From JAXMHB01 sp046346965 (GTDB taxonomy: Bacteria; Pseudomonadota; Gammaproteobacteria; Xanthomonadales; SZUA-5): a stretch of 12,451 nucleotides of DNA. Shown here piece after piece: positions 6,059-12,451 of the stretch. Below the pieces are notes generated by a model. That model saw only the letters and a program-made list of their open reading frames with translations, ran no database searches and was not told the origin of the DNA. Every line of letters begins with the position of its first letter. The stretch's first letter is position 1. Where the stretch lies: contig JAXMHB010000034.1 in the NCBI GenBank assembly GCA_046346965.1, positions 1 through 12,451 of the forward strand, written 5' to 3'. The translations under genes and the position numbers were made by a program.

Positions 6059-7321
6059 ATGACGATGCGCAACGCCTGGTGCTTTCTGATCTGCAGCCTG
6101 AGCCTGCTGCTGGCGCAAGCGCTGCAGGCACAATCACCGCCCGCCACGCAAACGCTGACACCGCTGGAGCCCGGCGTGCCGGCGTCCAAGTTCTACGGTC
6201 AGGCAATGAGCAGCAACGGCAGCTACCTCGCGATCAGTGCGCCCAACGTGCTGAGCTCGCTCACGCCGGGGACGGTGTTGTTGTACCGCCGCGTCAGCGG
6301 GCTATGGACCTTCGTCCAGCACTTGCAGGCACCGGTGCCCGCGAATGGTGATGGCTACGGCACTGCCGTGCAGTTTGCCGGCCAGCAGCTGCTGATTGGC
6401 GCGCCCTACGCCACCGTCAGCGGCGCCAGCGCCCGCGGCGCGCTGTATGTGTACACGCTGGTCGCCAACGTGTACACGCTGAACGACACCGTGCAACCCG
6501 GTGTCGCCTTGGGCGCGGGCTCGGCCTTTGGCTTCCATGTGCACGCTGACGGCGGCTGGCTGGCCGTGGGCGCGCCACTGAGCGGCGCCGGGCGCGTGCA
6601 GATCTTCTACTACGATTCCGATATCGAGCGCTGGATCTATCACTCGCAGTTTCTGGGTGCGCAGACCAGCGTGCGTCATGGCATTCGAGTGCTGGTCAAC
6701 GGCGATCGCCTGCTGGCCAGTGCGACCGAGGAGGTGCTGACCGGCGCCACCCGCGGCTATGTGTACGAGTACCAGCGCACTGGCACCGGGGCCACCGCGA
6801 CCTGGGCGCAGGTGCAGCGCTTCCGGCCCACCTCTGCCACCAATGTGTCGGTGTTCGGCTCCGCGCTCGCGCTGTCGCCGACCGGCGATTCGCTGCTGGT
6901 CGGTGCGCCCTTCGAGGCGCCGGCCGGCAATCAGGACGGTGCGGTGTTCGAGTTCACCCGCGGCGTCGGTGGCGCCTGGACCGAGGCGGCGCGGATCAAT
7001 CCGCCCTCGGCGACGGCGCTGAACTTCGGCGGCAGCATCGCCTACAGCAACGTGGCCGAGGTGCTGATCGGCGACATCCGCGAGAGCGACGTCGGCGCCG
7101 CCTATCGCTATCGCAAGCAACCCAGCGGCAGCTGGACACGCCAGTCCACCTTTGCGCGCGGCAGCGGTGGTGTGTCCGAGGACTTCATGGGCAGTGCAGT
7201 GCTCGCCATCGGCGATGAGGCGATCATCTCGGCCTCCGGCATCAACGGGACCAATGGTGACGAAGGGCGTACCTTCGTGTTTGCCGGCGCCCTGCCGCTG
7301 TTCCGCGATGGATTGGAGTAA
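6059..7321 (+). CDS. Secreted FG-GAP-like seven-repeat propeller protein lacking calcium loops, propeller 2
   Basis: The 420-residue product has a signal peptide (MTMRNAWCFLICSLSLLLAQ then ALQA, with cleavage likely before QSPPA). The rest consists of seven degenerate repeats that begin with an aromatic-Gly or Gly-ser-like element and end in a (V/I)GAP-like strand. They start near residues 45 (FYGQA), 99 (GYGTA), 156 (AFGFHV), 207 (RHGIR), 266 (FGSAL), 323 (FGGSI) and 377 (MGSAV). Blade strands include LLIGAPY, LAVGAPL and LLVGAPF. The spacing of 50-59 residues fits a seven-bladed propeller. Unlike propeller 1, it has no DxNxDGxxD calcium loops and no large N-terminal domain. It ends LFRDGLE, nearly the same tail as propeller 1. 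The ATG at 6059 follows GTGAG by seven bases. RR2 and its kinase follow on the same strand, with 75 bases before RR2. The ligand and location beyond export are unknown. Confidence 0.85.
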   Translation: MTMRNAWCFLICSLSLLLAQALQAQSPPATQTLTPLEPGVPASKFYGQAMSSNGSYLAISAPNVLSSLTPGTVLLYRRVSGLWTFVQHLQAPVPANGDGYGTAVQFAGQQLLIGAPYATVSGASARGALYVYTLVANVYTLNDTVQPGVALGAGSAFGFHVHADGGWLAVGAPLSGAGRVQIFYYDSDIERWIYHSQFLGAQTSVRHGIRVLVNGDRLLASATEEVLTGATRGYVYEYQRTGTGATATWAQVQRFRPTSATNVSVFGSALALSPTGDSLLVGAPFEAPAGNQDGAVFEFTRGVGGAWTEAARINPPSATALNFGGSIAYSNVAEVLIGDIRESDVGAAYRYRKQPSGSWTRQSTFARGSGGVSEDFMGSAVLAIGDEAIISASGINGTNGDEGRTFVFAGALPLFRDGLE

Positions 7322-7354
7322 GGTGGCGCGGCAAGACGGGAAGCGGACCCTAAG

Positions 7355-7360
7355 AAGGGA
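7355..7360 (+). promoter_or_regulatory. Strong Shine-Dalgarno of the RR2 leader ORF
   Basis: AAGGGA lies seven bases before the ATG at 7368. It is the best ribosome binding site in the propeller 2-RR2 gap, whereas the RR2 ATG at 7397 has only GC-rich sequence with no purine-rich site just before it. This favours initiation at 7368 and coupled initiation of RR2. Confidence 0.5.
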
Positions 7361-7367
7361 AGTGAGC

Positions 7368-7400
7368 ATGGACACGACACCAAGCGCCGGGCGCCCATGA
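7368..7400 (+). CDS. Ten-codon leader ORF overlapping the RR2 start (putative)
   Basis: An ATG at 7368 with a good ribosome binding site opens a ten-residue frame, MDTTPSAGRP. Its TGA (7398-7400) overlaps the RR2 ATG (7397) as ATGA. That arrangement is typical of translational coupling. The peptide itself resembles the residues encoded just upstream of the RR1 ATG (TPASAGWNQP). Either the peptide matters or, more simply, it serves to load ribosomes for RR2. It is too short to prove coding from one sequence. Confidence 0.4.
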   Translation: MDTTPSAGRP

Positions 7401-8080
7401 CCCAGATCGAGGCCACGCAGACCGCGATCCGCATCGGGCTGATCGAGGACGATCCGCATGTGCGCGATGGCGTGCAGCGCGTGGTGGCGAGTGTGCCGGC
7501 GTGGTGCCTGAGCTTTGTCTGCGCCAGCCTGCAGGAAGCGCAGTCGGCGCCGCTCGATCGCATCGACGTGCTGCTGCTCGATATCGGACTGCCCGACGGC
7601 AGCGGTTTGAGCGTGCTGGCGCGTGTGCCGGCAGCAGTGCCGGTGCTGGTGATCTCGGCCATCGGCGATGAAGCCACGGTCGTGCGCGCGATCGAGCAGG
7701 GCGCCGCCGGCTATTTGCTCAAGGACGCTCGCGCCCAGGATTTGATCGACGCCGTCAGCGCCGTCATCAGCGGCGGCGCACCGATTTCGCCCGGCGTGGC
7801 AAGTTTTCTGCTGCGGCGCATGCGCAGTCCGGCGGCACCCGCGCCGGCACGGCGCAGCGTTGATTCCCCGCTGGAACAACTGACGCCGCGCGAAACCGAT
7901 GTGCTGCGGGCGCTGACGCGCGGCTACAGCTACGAGGAGACCGGAACGCTGCTCGGCATCACCCGCAATACGGTGGGCCAGCACATCAAGCAGATCTACG
8001 CCAAGCTGGCGGTGAACTCGCGTTCCGAAGCGGTCTTTCAGGCGATCCAGGCGGGGTGGCTCTCGGTTGACGGTCGATAA
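7397..8080 (+). CDS. Response regulator RR2, NarL/FixJ family
   Basis: The product is 227 residues. The receiver (about 11-125) carries the acidic pair Asp18/Asp19 in LIEDDPH, the phospho-acceptor Asp62 in LLLLDIGLPDG, Ser87 at the switch position and Lys109 in GYLLKD. The linker contains GGAPISPGVASFLLRRMR, closely matching RR1. The C-terminal LuxR-type helix-turn-helix (about 162-220) includes LTPRETDVLRALTRGYSYEE, then LLGITRNTVGQHIKQIYAKL. It should bind DNA when phosphorylated. The partner kinase gene directly follows and overlaps its 3' end by up to 14 bases, so this is a cognate pair. Initiation is probably coupled to the leader ORF ending at 7400. An obvious candidate target is the propeller 2 gene upstream, but no operator was identified. 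Confidence 0.94.
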   Translation: MTQIEATQTAIRIGLIEDDPHVRDGVQRVVASVPAWCLSFVCASLQEAQSAPLDRIDVLLLDIGLPDGSGLSVLARVPAAVPVLVISAIGDEATVVRAIEQGAAGYLLKDARAQDLIDAVSAVISGGAPISPGVASFLLRRMRSPAAPAPARRSVDSPLEQLTPRETDVLRALTRGYSYEETGTLLGITRNTVGQHIKQIYAKLAVNSRSEAVFQAIQAGWLSVDGR

Positions 8081-9986
8081 GGCGTCTACAGCGGTGCCAG
8101 CATCGTCCTCACGCGGCGATGTGCGGCTGCGCGCGCTGTGGGCCTGCCTGTTAGTCTTTGGTTGCCTGGCGGCGGTCGTGGCCTGGTTGGATCAGGCCTC
8201 GCGCCCGCCCTGGCCGGCGATTACCGAGATCGATGCGGTGGCCTCGGATGCCCCGGATGCGCTGCAGGCGCTGCCGCCGGTACTCGACAACTGGAAAGCC
8301 TACACGCTGCCGCTGCGCATCTGTCAGGTCCGCTGCGACACGCTGTACACCGTGTATCGCCATCGCTTCGAGCTGTCGGCACGGCCCGATCAGGACTGGG
8401 CGCTGTACCTGCCTTTTTTCGACGCCAATGTCGCGGTCTACTTGAACGGTGCCAAGCTGGACGAGCGCGGGCGTATGGAGGCGCCACCCGACGTCTATCG
8501 CTTCCATCCGCGTCTCGTCCATATCCCCGCGCTGCAGTTACAGCCCGGCAGCAACACGCTGATCCTGCATCTGGTGGCCGAGCGTCGCCATATCGGCGGG
8601 CTGACGCCCTTTTATCTGGGCCCAGCCGACGAGCTGCGGCGAGCCTATCGCTGGCGCGCGCTGCTGACCGAGGACGCCGTGCTGGCCGTGTTTGCGCTGC
8701 AGGCCGGCAGCCTGCTGCTGGCGCTGGGCATCTACTGGCGGCGCCAGCGCGAGGCGGTGCTGGGCTGGTACTTGCCGACCGCCTGCGCCTGGCTGGCGCT
8801 GGTGGGACTGCACGTCTCGCCCACCTGGCTGAGCACGCTGGGAGCGCGCTGGACAGTGACTTTCCTGGGCTCGCTCGGCGCCCTGGCCTTCACCCCGCTG
8901 TTCATCATCAGCATCGTGCGGGCGCCGCCGCGCTGGATGCAGCGGTCGCTGCTCGGCTATTTCGGCCTCGGCGCCGTGCTGACCGTGCTGTGCCTGCACG
9001 TGCTGCCGCTCTCGCCCTACTGGCAGATCAGCGCGCCCAACTGGGTGGTGAAGATCAGCACCTATCTGCTGGTGCCGGTGATGTTCTGGCTGGTGGCGCG
9101 CATCGTCATCAGTCGCAGCGATGCCAGCGCACCGTGGATCATCGCGGCGGCGGCCATGCCCGGCGTGCTGGGGGTGGCCGACGCGCTGCGCGGCACGCTG
9201 ACGCCGCCAATCGAGTACGCGCTGGTGCCGCTCGGTGGCCTCGGCGTCACCGTGGCGCTGTGGCTGGAGCTCGGCCGGCGACTGATCGACCACCAGCGCC
9301 GCATCAGCGAGTACGCCGCCGAACTCGAGGCCACCGTGCGCGCGCGCGAGGCGGCCTTGCACCATAGCTACGAGCGCATTCGCCAGGCCGATCGCGAGCG
9401 CGCGCTCGCTGAGGAGCGCCAGCGCCTGATGCGCGATATGCACGATGGCGTCGGCGGGCAATTGGCGTCGCTGGTGCATCTGGCCGGCAATCCCGACATC
9501 GGCCGCGATCAGGTGGTCGACGGCATCCGCGAGGGACTGGCCGATCTGCGTCTGGTGCTCGATTCCCTGGCGCAGGGCGAGGACGATCCACTGGCCGCGC
9601 TGGGGCGCTTGCGTCATCGCATCCAGCCGACGCTGGAAGCGGCCGGCATCCGCCTGATCTGGGATGTGGATGCGCGTCTGGAGCTGCCGGCCTGGAGCCC
9701 CGAAGCGGTGCTCAACATTTATCGCCTGCTGCAAGAGGCGACGCACAACGCGATCCGCCACGCGCAGTGCCGGACGCTGACGCTGCGCGTGCGCGCGGTG
9801 CCCGCGGGACTGGAGTTCAGCGTCAGCGACGATGGCGTCGGCATGGCGAGCGCTGCGCCGCGGCGCGGATTTGGCCTCGACAGCCTGCGCGCGCGCGCCG
9901 GTCGCCTCGGCGGCCGCCTGGAAATCGATTCCACGCCGGGGCAGGGCACCTGCGTGCGTGTGCTGCTGGACGCTGGCGAGCGCTGA
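8067..9986 (+). CDS. Membrane sensor histidine kinase, 7TMR-DISM type with HisKA_3 and HATPase
   Basis: The product is 639 residues if the TTG at 8067 is used. One N-terminal membrane segment (about 23-42) is followed by a periplasmic region of about 160 residues with a jelly-roll look (NVAVYLNGAKL, HIPALQLQPGSNTLILHL), as in 7TMR-DISMED2 sensors. Seven membrane segments span about 202-408. A coiled coil (about 410-450) leads to the HisKA_3 motif RDMHDGVGGQL with phospho-accepting His459. The ATPase domain has the N box (LLQEATHNAIRHA, Asn561), the G1 box DDGVGM (Asp588) and the G2 stretch GFGLDSLRARAG. It should autophosphorylate and pass phosphate to RR2. The TTG follows GGGGTGG by seven bases and overlaps RR2; GTG codons at 8094 and 8121 are alternatives. 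The 7TMR-DISM family often senses extracellular carbohydrates or small ligands; the signal here is unknown. The gene ends four bases from the convergent MATE gene. Confidence 0.92.
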   Translation: MTVDKASTAVPASSSRGDVRLRALWACLLVFGCLAAVVAWLDQASRPPWPAITEIDAVASDAPDALQALPPVLDNWKAYTLPLRICQVRCDTLYTVYRHRFELSARPDQDWALYLPFFDANVAVYLNGAKLDERGRMEAPPDVYRFHPRLVHIPALQLQPGSNTLILHLVAERRHIGGLTPFYLGPADELRRAYRWRALLTEDAVLAVFALQAGSLLLALGIYWRRQREAVLGWYLPTACAWLALVGLHVSPTWLSTLGARWTVTFLGSLGALAFTPLFIISIVRAPPRWMQRSLLGYFGLGAVLTVLCLHVLPLSPYWQISAPNWVVKISTYLLVPVMFWLVARIVISRSDASAPWIIAAAAMPGVLGVADALRGTLTPPIEYALVPLGGLGVTVALWLELGRRLIDHQRRISEYAAELEATVRAREAALHHSYERIRQADRERALAEERQRLMRDMHDGVGGQLASLVHLAGNPDIGRDQVVDGIREGLADLRLVLDSLAQGEDDPLAALGRLRHRIQPTLEAAGIRLIWDVDARLELPAWSPEAVLNIYRLLQEATHNAIRHAQCRTLTLRVRAVPAGLEFSVSDDGVGMASAAPRRGFGLDSLRARAGRLGGRLEIDSTPGQGTCVRVLLDAGER

Positions 9987-9990
9987 GCCT

Positions 9991-11334
9991 TTAGTCCGGC
10001 GCGCGCACCATGCGCCACAGGCGCCAGTTCAGCAGCAGCGCCGCCATCGACAGCCCGGCGATGAAGCCCACCCACAGGCCCGGTGCACCCCAGCCGGCGC
10101 CGAAGCCCAGCATCCAGGCCATCGGAAAGCCCACCGCCCAGTAGGCGATCGCGGTGATCACCATCGGCATCTGCGTGTCCTTGAGGCCGCGCAGCGCGCC
10201 AGCGGCCGTCACTTGCAGGCCATCGGATAGCTGGAAGATGCCGGCCAGCACCAGCAGTTGCGAGGCCAGCGGCACCAGCGCCTCGGCCTCCGGCGCGTAC
10301 AAGCGCGTCAGTTGGGCGGCGAAGATCAGCATCACGCTGGCCGAGAACACCTGGGTGCCGAGCGCCAGCGTCAGCCCGGCGCCGGCGGCGCGGCGCACGC
10401 CGGTGGCATCGCCGGCACCGCGCGCATGGCCCACGCGCACGGTCACCGCCTGCGCCAGCCCGAGCGGAATCATGAAGGTGACCGAGGCCACGTTGATGGC
10501 GATCTGATGCGCCGCGGCCCAGTCGCCGCCGATGCGTCCCATCAGCAGCGCGACGACGATGAACAGGCCGCCCTCCATCTGCCAGGCGAAGGCCATCGGC
10601 AGGCCCAGCGCCAGCAGTGCCCGAATCGGCTCGGCGCGCGGCGCATCCAGCTGCAGGATCGGCCCAAAGCGGCGGAAGTGCGCGGCGCGCGACAGATAGA
10701 GGGCGAGGCCGATCAGCTGCAGCCACAGCGCGATCGCGGTGGCGAGGCCGAGGCCGAAGGTGCCGTAGCCGCCGAGGCCGCGCCATCCCAGCGACAGCAC
10801 CAGGGCCAGCGGAATCAGGATCAGCAGGCCGCTGGTGGCGGCCACCATGCCCGGCTTGGTGCGCCCGAGCCCGTCGGCATAGCCGCGCAGCACGAAAAAG
10901 CCCGCCAGCGCCGGCCCGCCAAAGCCCACGCCGCCCAGAAAATCCGCTGCCAACGGCTGCAGCCGTGCGTCCACGCCGACCCAGCGCAGCAGTGTGGCGG
11001 CGTTGAAGCACACCAGCATGACGATCAGCCCCAACCCCAGCGCCAACCACCAGGCCTGACGCACGCGCGGCGCGATCTCATCGAAGCGGCGCGCGCCGAA
11101 CAGCTGCGCGACCGTGGGCGTGACCGATCCCAGCGTGCCGATGGTCAGCAGCAGCGCAAAGGTGTACAGCGCGCCGCCGACCGCCACTGCGCCCAGCGCG
11201 TCGGCGCCGATGCGGCCGGCGATCAGGCTGTCGACCACGTTCATCCCCATCGCCGACAACTGCGCGATCACCAGGGGCGTGGCCAGCCGCACGGTGGCGC
11301 GCACATGCTCGGGAAAGCTGGGGGTGGCGGTCAT
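9991..11334 (-). CDS. MATE family multidrug/Na+ or H+ antiporter, NorM-like
   Basis: The 447-residue product is made of about twelve hydrophobic segments, the usual MATE length and topology, in the inner membrane. NorM hallmarks are in place. VDSLIAG in the first helix carries Asp35. FAWQMEGGLF in the seventh carries Glu254. SDGLQVTAAGALRGLKDTQ carries Asp371. These match by position the cation-coupling residues Asp36, Glu255 and Asp371 of Vibrio cholerae NorM, so it should be coupling-competent. The family exports cationic drugs, dyes or metabolites; the substrate cannot be read from sequence. The ATG at 11334 gives the short cytoplasmic start MTATPSFPEHVRATVRLATP typical of NorM. The gene is convergent with the histidine kinase (four bases between stops) and divergent from the epimerase gene, with 59 bases between starts. 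Confidence 0.95.
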   Translation of the reverse strand: MTATPSFPEHVRATVRLATPLVIAQLSAMGMNVVDSLIAGRIGADALGAVAVGGALYTFALLLTIGTLGSVTPTVAQLFGARRFDEIAPRVRQAWWLALGLGLIVMLVCFNAATLLRWVGVDARLQPLAADFLGGVGFGGPALAGFFVLRGYADGLGRTKPGMVAATSGLLILIPLALVLSLGWRGLGGYGTFGLGLATAIALWLQLIGLALYLSRAAHFRRFGPILQLDAPRAEPIRALLALGLPMAFAWQMEGGLFIVVALLMGRIGGDWAAAHQIAINVASVTFMIPLGLAQAVTVRVGHARGAGDATGVRRAAGAGLTLALGTQVFSASVMLIFAAQLTRLYAPEAEALVPLASQLLVLAGIFQLSDGLQVTAAGALRGLKDTQMPMVITAIAYWAVGFPMAWMLGFGAGWGAPGLWVGFIAGLSMAALLLNWRLWRMVRAPD

Positions 11335-11393
11335 GGCTGGCGGTTTCCATCGGGCCGCGTATCTTACGGGCTGACTCGATGCGAGAGGCGGCT
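11335..11393. promoter_or_regulatory. Short divergent region between MATE and epimerase genes
   Basis: Only 59 bases separate the two starts, so the two promoters would have to overlap or reach into the genes. TATCTTACG near 11360-11368 is the only AT-richer stretch and could hold a -10 element, but no convincing pair of boxes was seen. Confidence 0.3.
11383..11388 (+). promoter_or_regulatory. Ribosome binding site deciding the epimerase start
   Basis: GAGAGG ends five bases before the ATG at 11394. The other in-frame ATG, at 11379, lies in front of this site, so 11394 is the better start. It also places the nucleotide-binding strand right at the N-terminus. Confidence 0.65.
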
Positions 11394-12377
11394 ATGCGGG
11401 CTCTGGTGACTGGCGCGACCGGCTTTCTCGGCACCCATCTGACCACCGCACTGATCGCAGCCTCGGTGGAGGTGCGCGCGCTGTACCGCAGCGAGAGCGC
11501 GTTGGCGGCGCTGCGCGGGCTGCCGGTGGACGCGCGCCGCGGCGATGTGACCGACCGTGCCTCGCTCGACGCGGCGCTCGCGGGGGGCGTCGACTGGGTG
11601 TTCCACGTCGCCGCCAGCACCGCCAGCTGGCGCCCGCAGTTCGCCGAGCAGCAGCGCATCAACGTCGAGGGCACCCAGCACGTGCTTGAGGCGGCCTTGG
11701 CGGCCGGCGTGCGCCGCTTCGTGCATACCTCGACGGTAGCGGTCTACGGTTTCACCGACCAGACCATCAGCGAGCGCTCGCCATCGCTGGGACGCGACAG
11801 CTGGCACAGCTACGCGCGCACCAAGACCGCTGCCGAGGATCTGGTCCGCGCCGCCATCGCGCGCGGCCTGGACGCGGTGATCCTCAATCCCACCCATATC
11901 CTCGGGCCGGGCGACCGCCACAACTGGTCGCGCCTGCTGATGCTGGTCGATCAGCAGAAGCTCCCCGGCGTGCCGCCCGGGCGCGGCGCCTTTGTCGACG
12001 TGCGGGCGGCCGCCGCGGCGCATGTGCGCGCCGCCGAAGTCGGTGCGACCGGCGAGAACTATTTGCTCGGCGGCGAGGAGACCAGCTTCCTCGATCTGGT
12101 CCAGCGCGCCGGCCGTCTGCTCGGCCGCCCGACGCCCCAGCGCGCATTGCCGGCCACCGTGCTCAAGCTGGCGGCGCAGCTGCAGGATGGCTGGAGCCGG
12201 ATCAGCCGCCGCGAGCCGGATGTCACGCCGGAGTCGGTGGCCTTCGCCTGTCAGCAGATGCGCTGCGATATCCGCAAGGCGCAGCAAGCGCTGGGCCTCC
12301 AGGTGACGCCGCTCGACACGCTGCTGGCCGATACCATCGCCTGGCTGCGCGCCGAAGGCCTGGTGGGACGCACATGA
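11394..12377 (+). CDS. NAD(P)-dependent epimerase/reductase, extended SDR family
   Basis: The 327-residue product begins with a Rossmann fold, MRALVTGATGFLGTHL, whose GATGFLG (Gly7, Gly10, Gly13) is the extended-SDR nucleotide-binding motif. Further hallmarks are GDVTD (adenine pocket), VFHVAAS, HTSTVAVYG with Ser113/Thr114, and the catalytic YARTK (Tyr140, Lys144). NPTHILGPGD follows where substrate-binding residues lie in the family. It resembles the dihydroflavonol-4-reductase-like bacterial group, oxidoreductases or epimerases of sugars, sterols or ketones. The substrate is not identifiable. It is a cytoplasmic enzyme with no signal peptide. Its TGA overlaps the next gene's ATG as ATGA, pointing to an operon and perhaps a shared pathway with that unidentified protein. 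Confidence 0.93.
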   Translation: MRALVTGATGFLGTHLTTALIAASVEVRALYRSESALAALRGLPVDARRGDVTDRASLDAALAGGVDWVFHVAASTASWRPQFAEQQRINVEGTQHVLEAALAAGVRRFVHTSTVAVYGFTDQTISERSPSLGRDSWHSYARTKTAAEDLVRAAIARGLDAVILNPTHILGPGDRHNWSRLLMLVDQQKLPGVPPGRGAFVDVRAAAAAHVRAAEVGATGENYLLGGEETSFLDLVQRAGRLLGRPTPQRALPATVLKLAAQLQDGWSRISRREPDVTPESVAFACQQMRCDIRKAQQALGLQVTPLDTLLADTIAWLRAEGLVGRT

Positions 12378-12451
12378 GTACCGAGTCGACCGCGCCCACG
12401 CGTCCGCTGAGCCGCCGCGAGCGCAAGGCCCTCGCCTGGCAGGGCCGCCAC
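12374..12451 (+). CDS. N-terminus of an unidentified protein (3' end outside window)
   Basis: The ATG at 12374 shares ATGA with the stop of the epimerase gene, and the frame stays open to the window edge (26 codons). The visible sequence is polar and basic (LSRRERKALAWQGRH at its end) with no signal peptide. The four-base overlap and same strand support co-translation with the epimerase. Too little is visible to name a family. Confidence 0.6.
   Translation, partial: MSTESTAPTRPLSRRERKALAWQGRH

Noticed and set aside
6302..7984. 560-codon minus-strand open frame across propeller 2 and RR2
   Set aside because: It crosses two convincing plus-strand genes, is rich in His/Arg/Gln/Gly as expected for antisense of high-GC genes, and shows no domain.
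8538..9761. 407-codon minus-strand open frame inside the histidine kinase
   Set aside because: The plus strand carries the complete kinase with H, N and G boxes; the antisense product is Gln/Arg/His-rich noise.
10258..11409. 383-codon plus-strand open frame opposite the MATE gene, and a 443-codon minus-strand frame at 9719-11050
   Set aside because: Both overlap the MATE gene, whose NorM hallmark residues fall at the expected positions; the alternatives lack domains and have antisense-type composition.

Overview
The window is GC-rich, densely packed bacterial chromosome with short intergenic gaps. It holds ten annotated protein-coding genes, two of them cut by the window edges. No tRNA, rRNA, insertion sequence or CRISPR array was seen. 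The gene families, high GC and a recurring C-terminal tail of the type LFR(N/D)G(Y/L)E on secreted proteins suggest a gammaproteobacterium, perhaps Xanthomonadales/Lysobacterales. That assignment is an inference from family recall, not a search.

Left part (1-1948): the C-terminal end of an unrecognised protein, then a single-domain UspA-type universal stress protein. Converging on it from the minus strand is a putative secreted protein of unknown function with a long Ala/Arg-rich tail.

Central part (2083-9986): this is the most interesting stretch. It holds two NarL/FixJ-type response regulators (RR1 at 2083, RR2 at 7397), two exported proteins that each show seven propeller-like repeats (2893 and 6059), and one membrane histidine kinase of 7TMR-DISM/HisKA_3 type (8067). 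The arrangement is RR1-propeller 1, then a minus-strand 358-residue protein with a possible SseB-like segment, then propeller 2-RR2-kinase. RR1 has no kinase beside it. Both exported proteins end in almost the same seven residues. The short leaders in front of the two regulators share sequence, which suggests two related regulator/propeller modules. RR2 appears translationally coupled to a ten-codon leader ORF upstream and to the kinase downstream. Two GC-rich hairpins lie between RR1 and propeller 1. A working model is that the kinase signals to RR2, and possibly to RR1, to control surface or secreted propeller proteins. The model is inference only.

Right part (9991-12451): a NorM-like MATE efflux transporter on the minus strand is transcribed divergently from an extended-SDR NAD(P)-dependent epimerase/reductase. 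The epimerase overlaps by four bases an unidentified gene that runs off the window.
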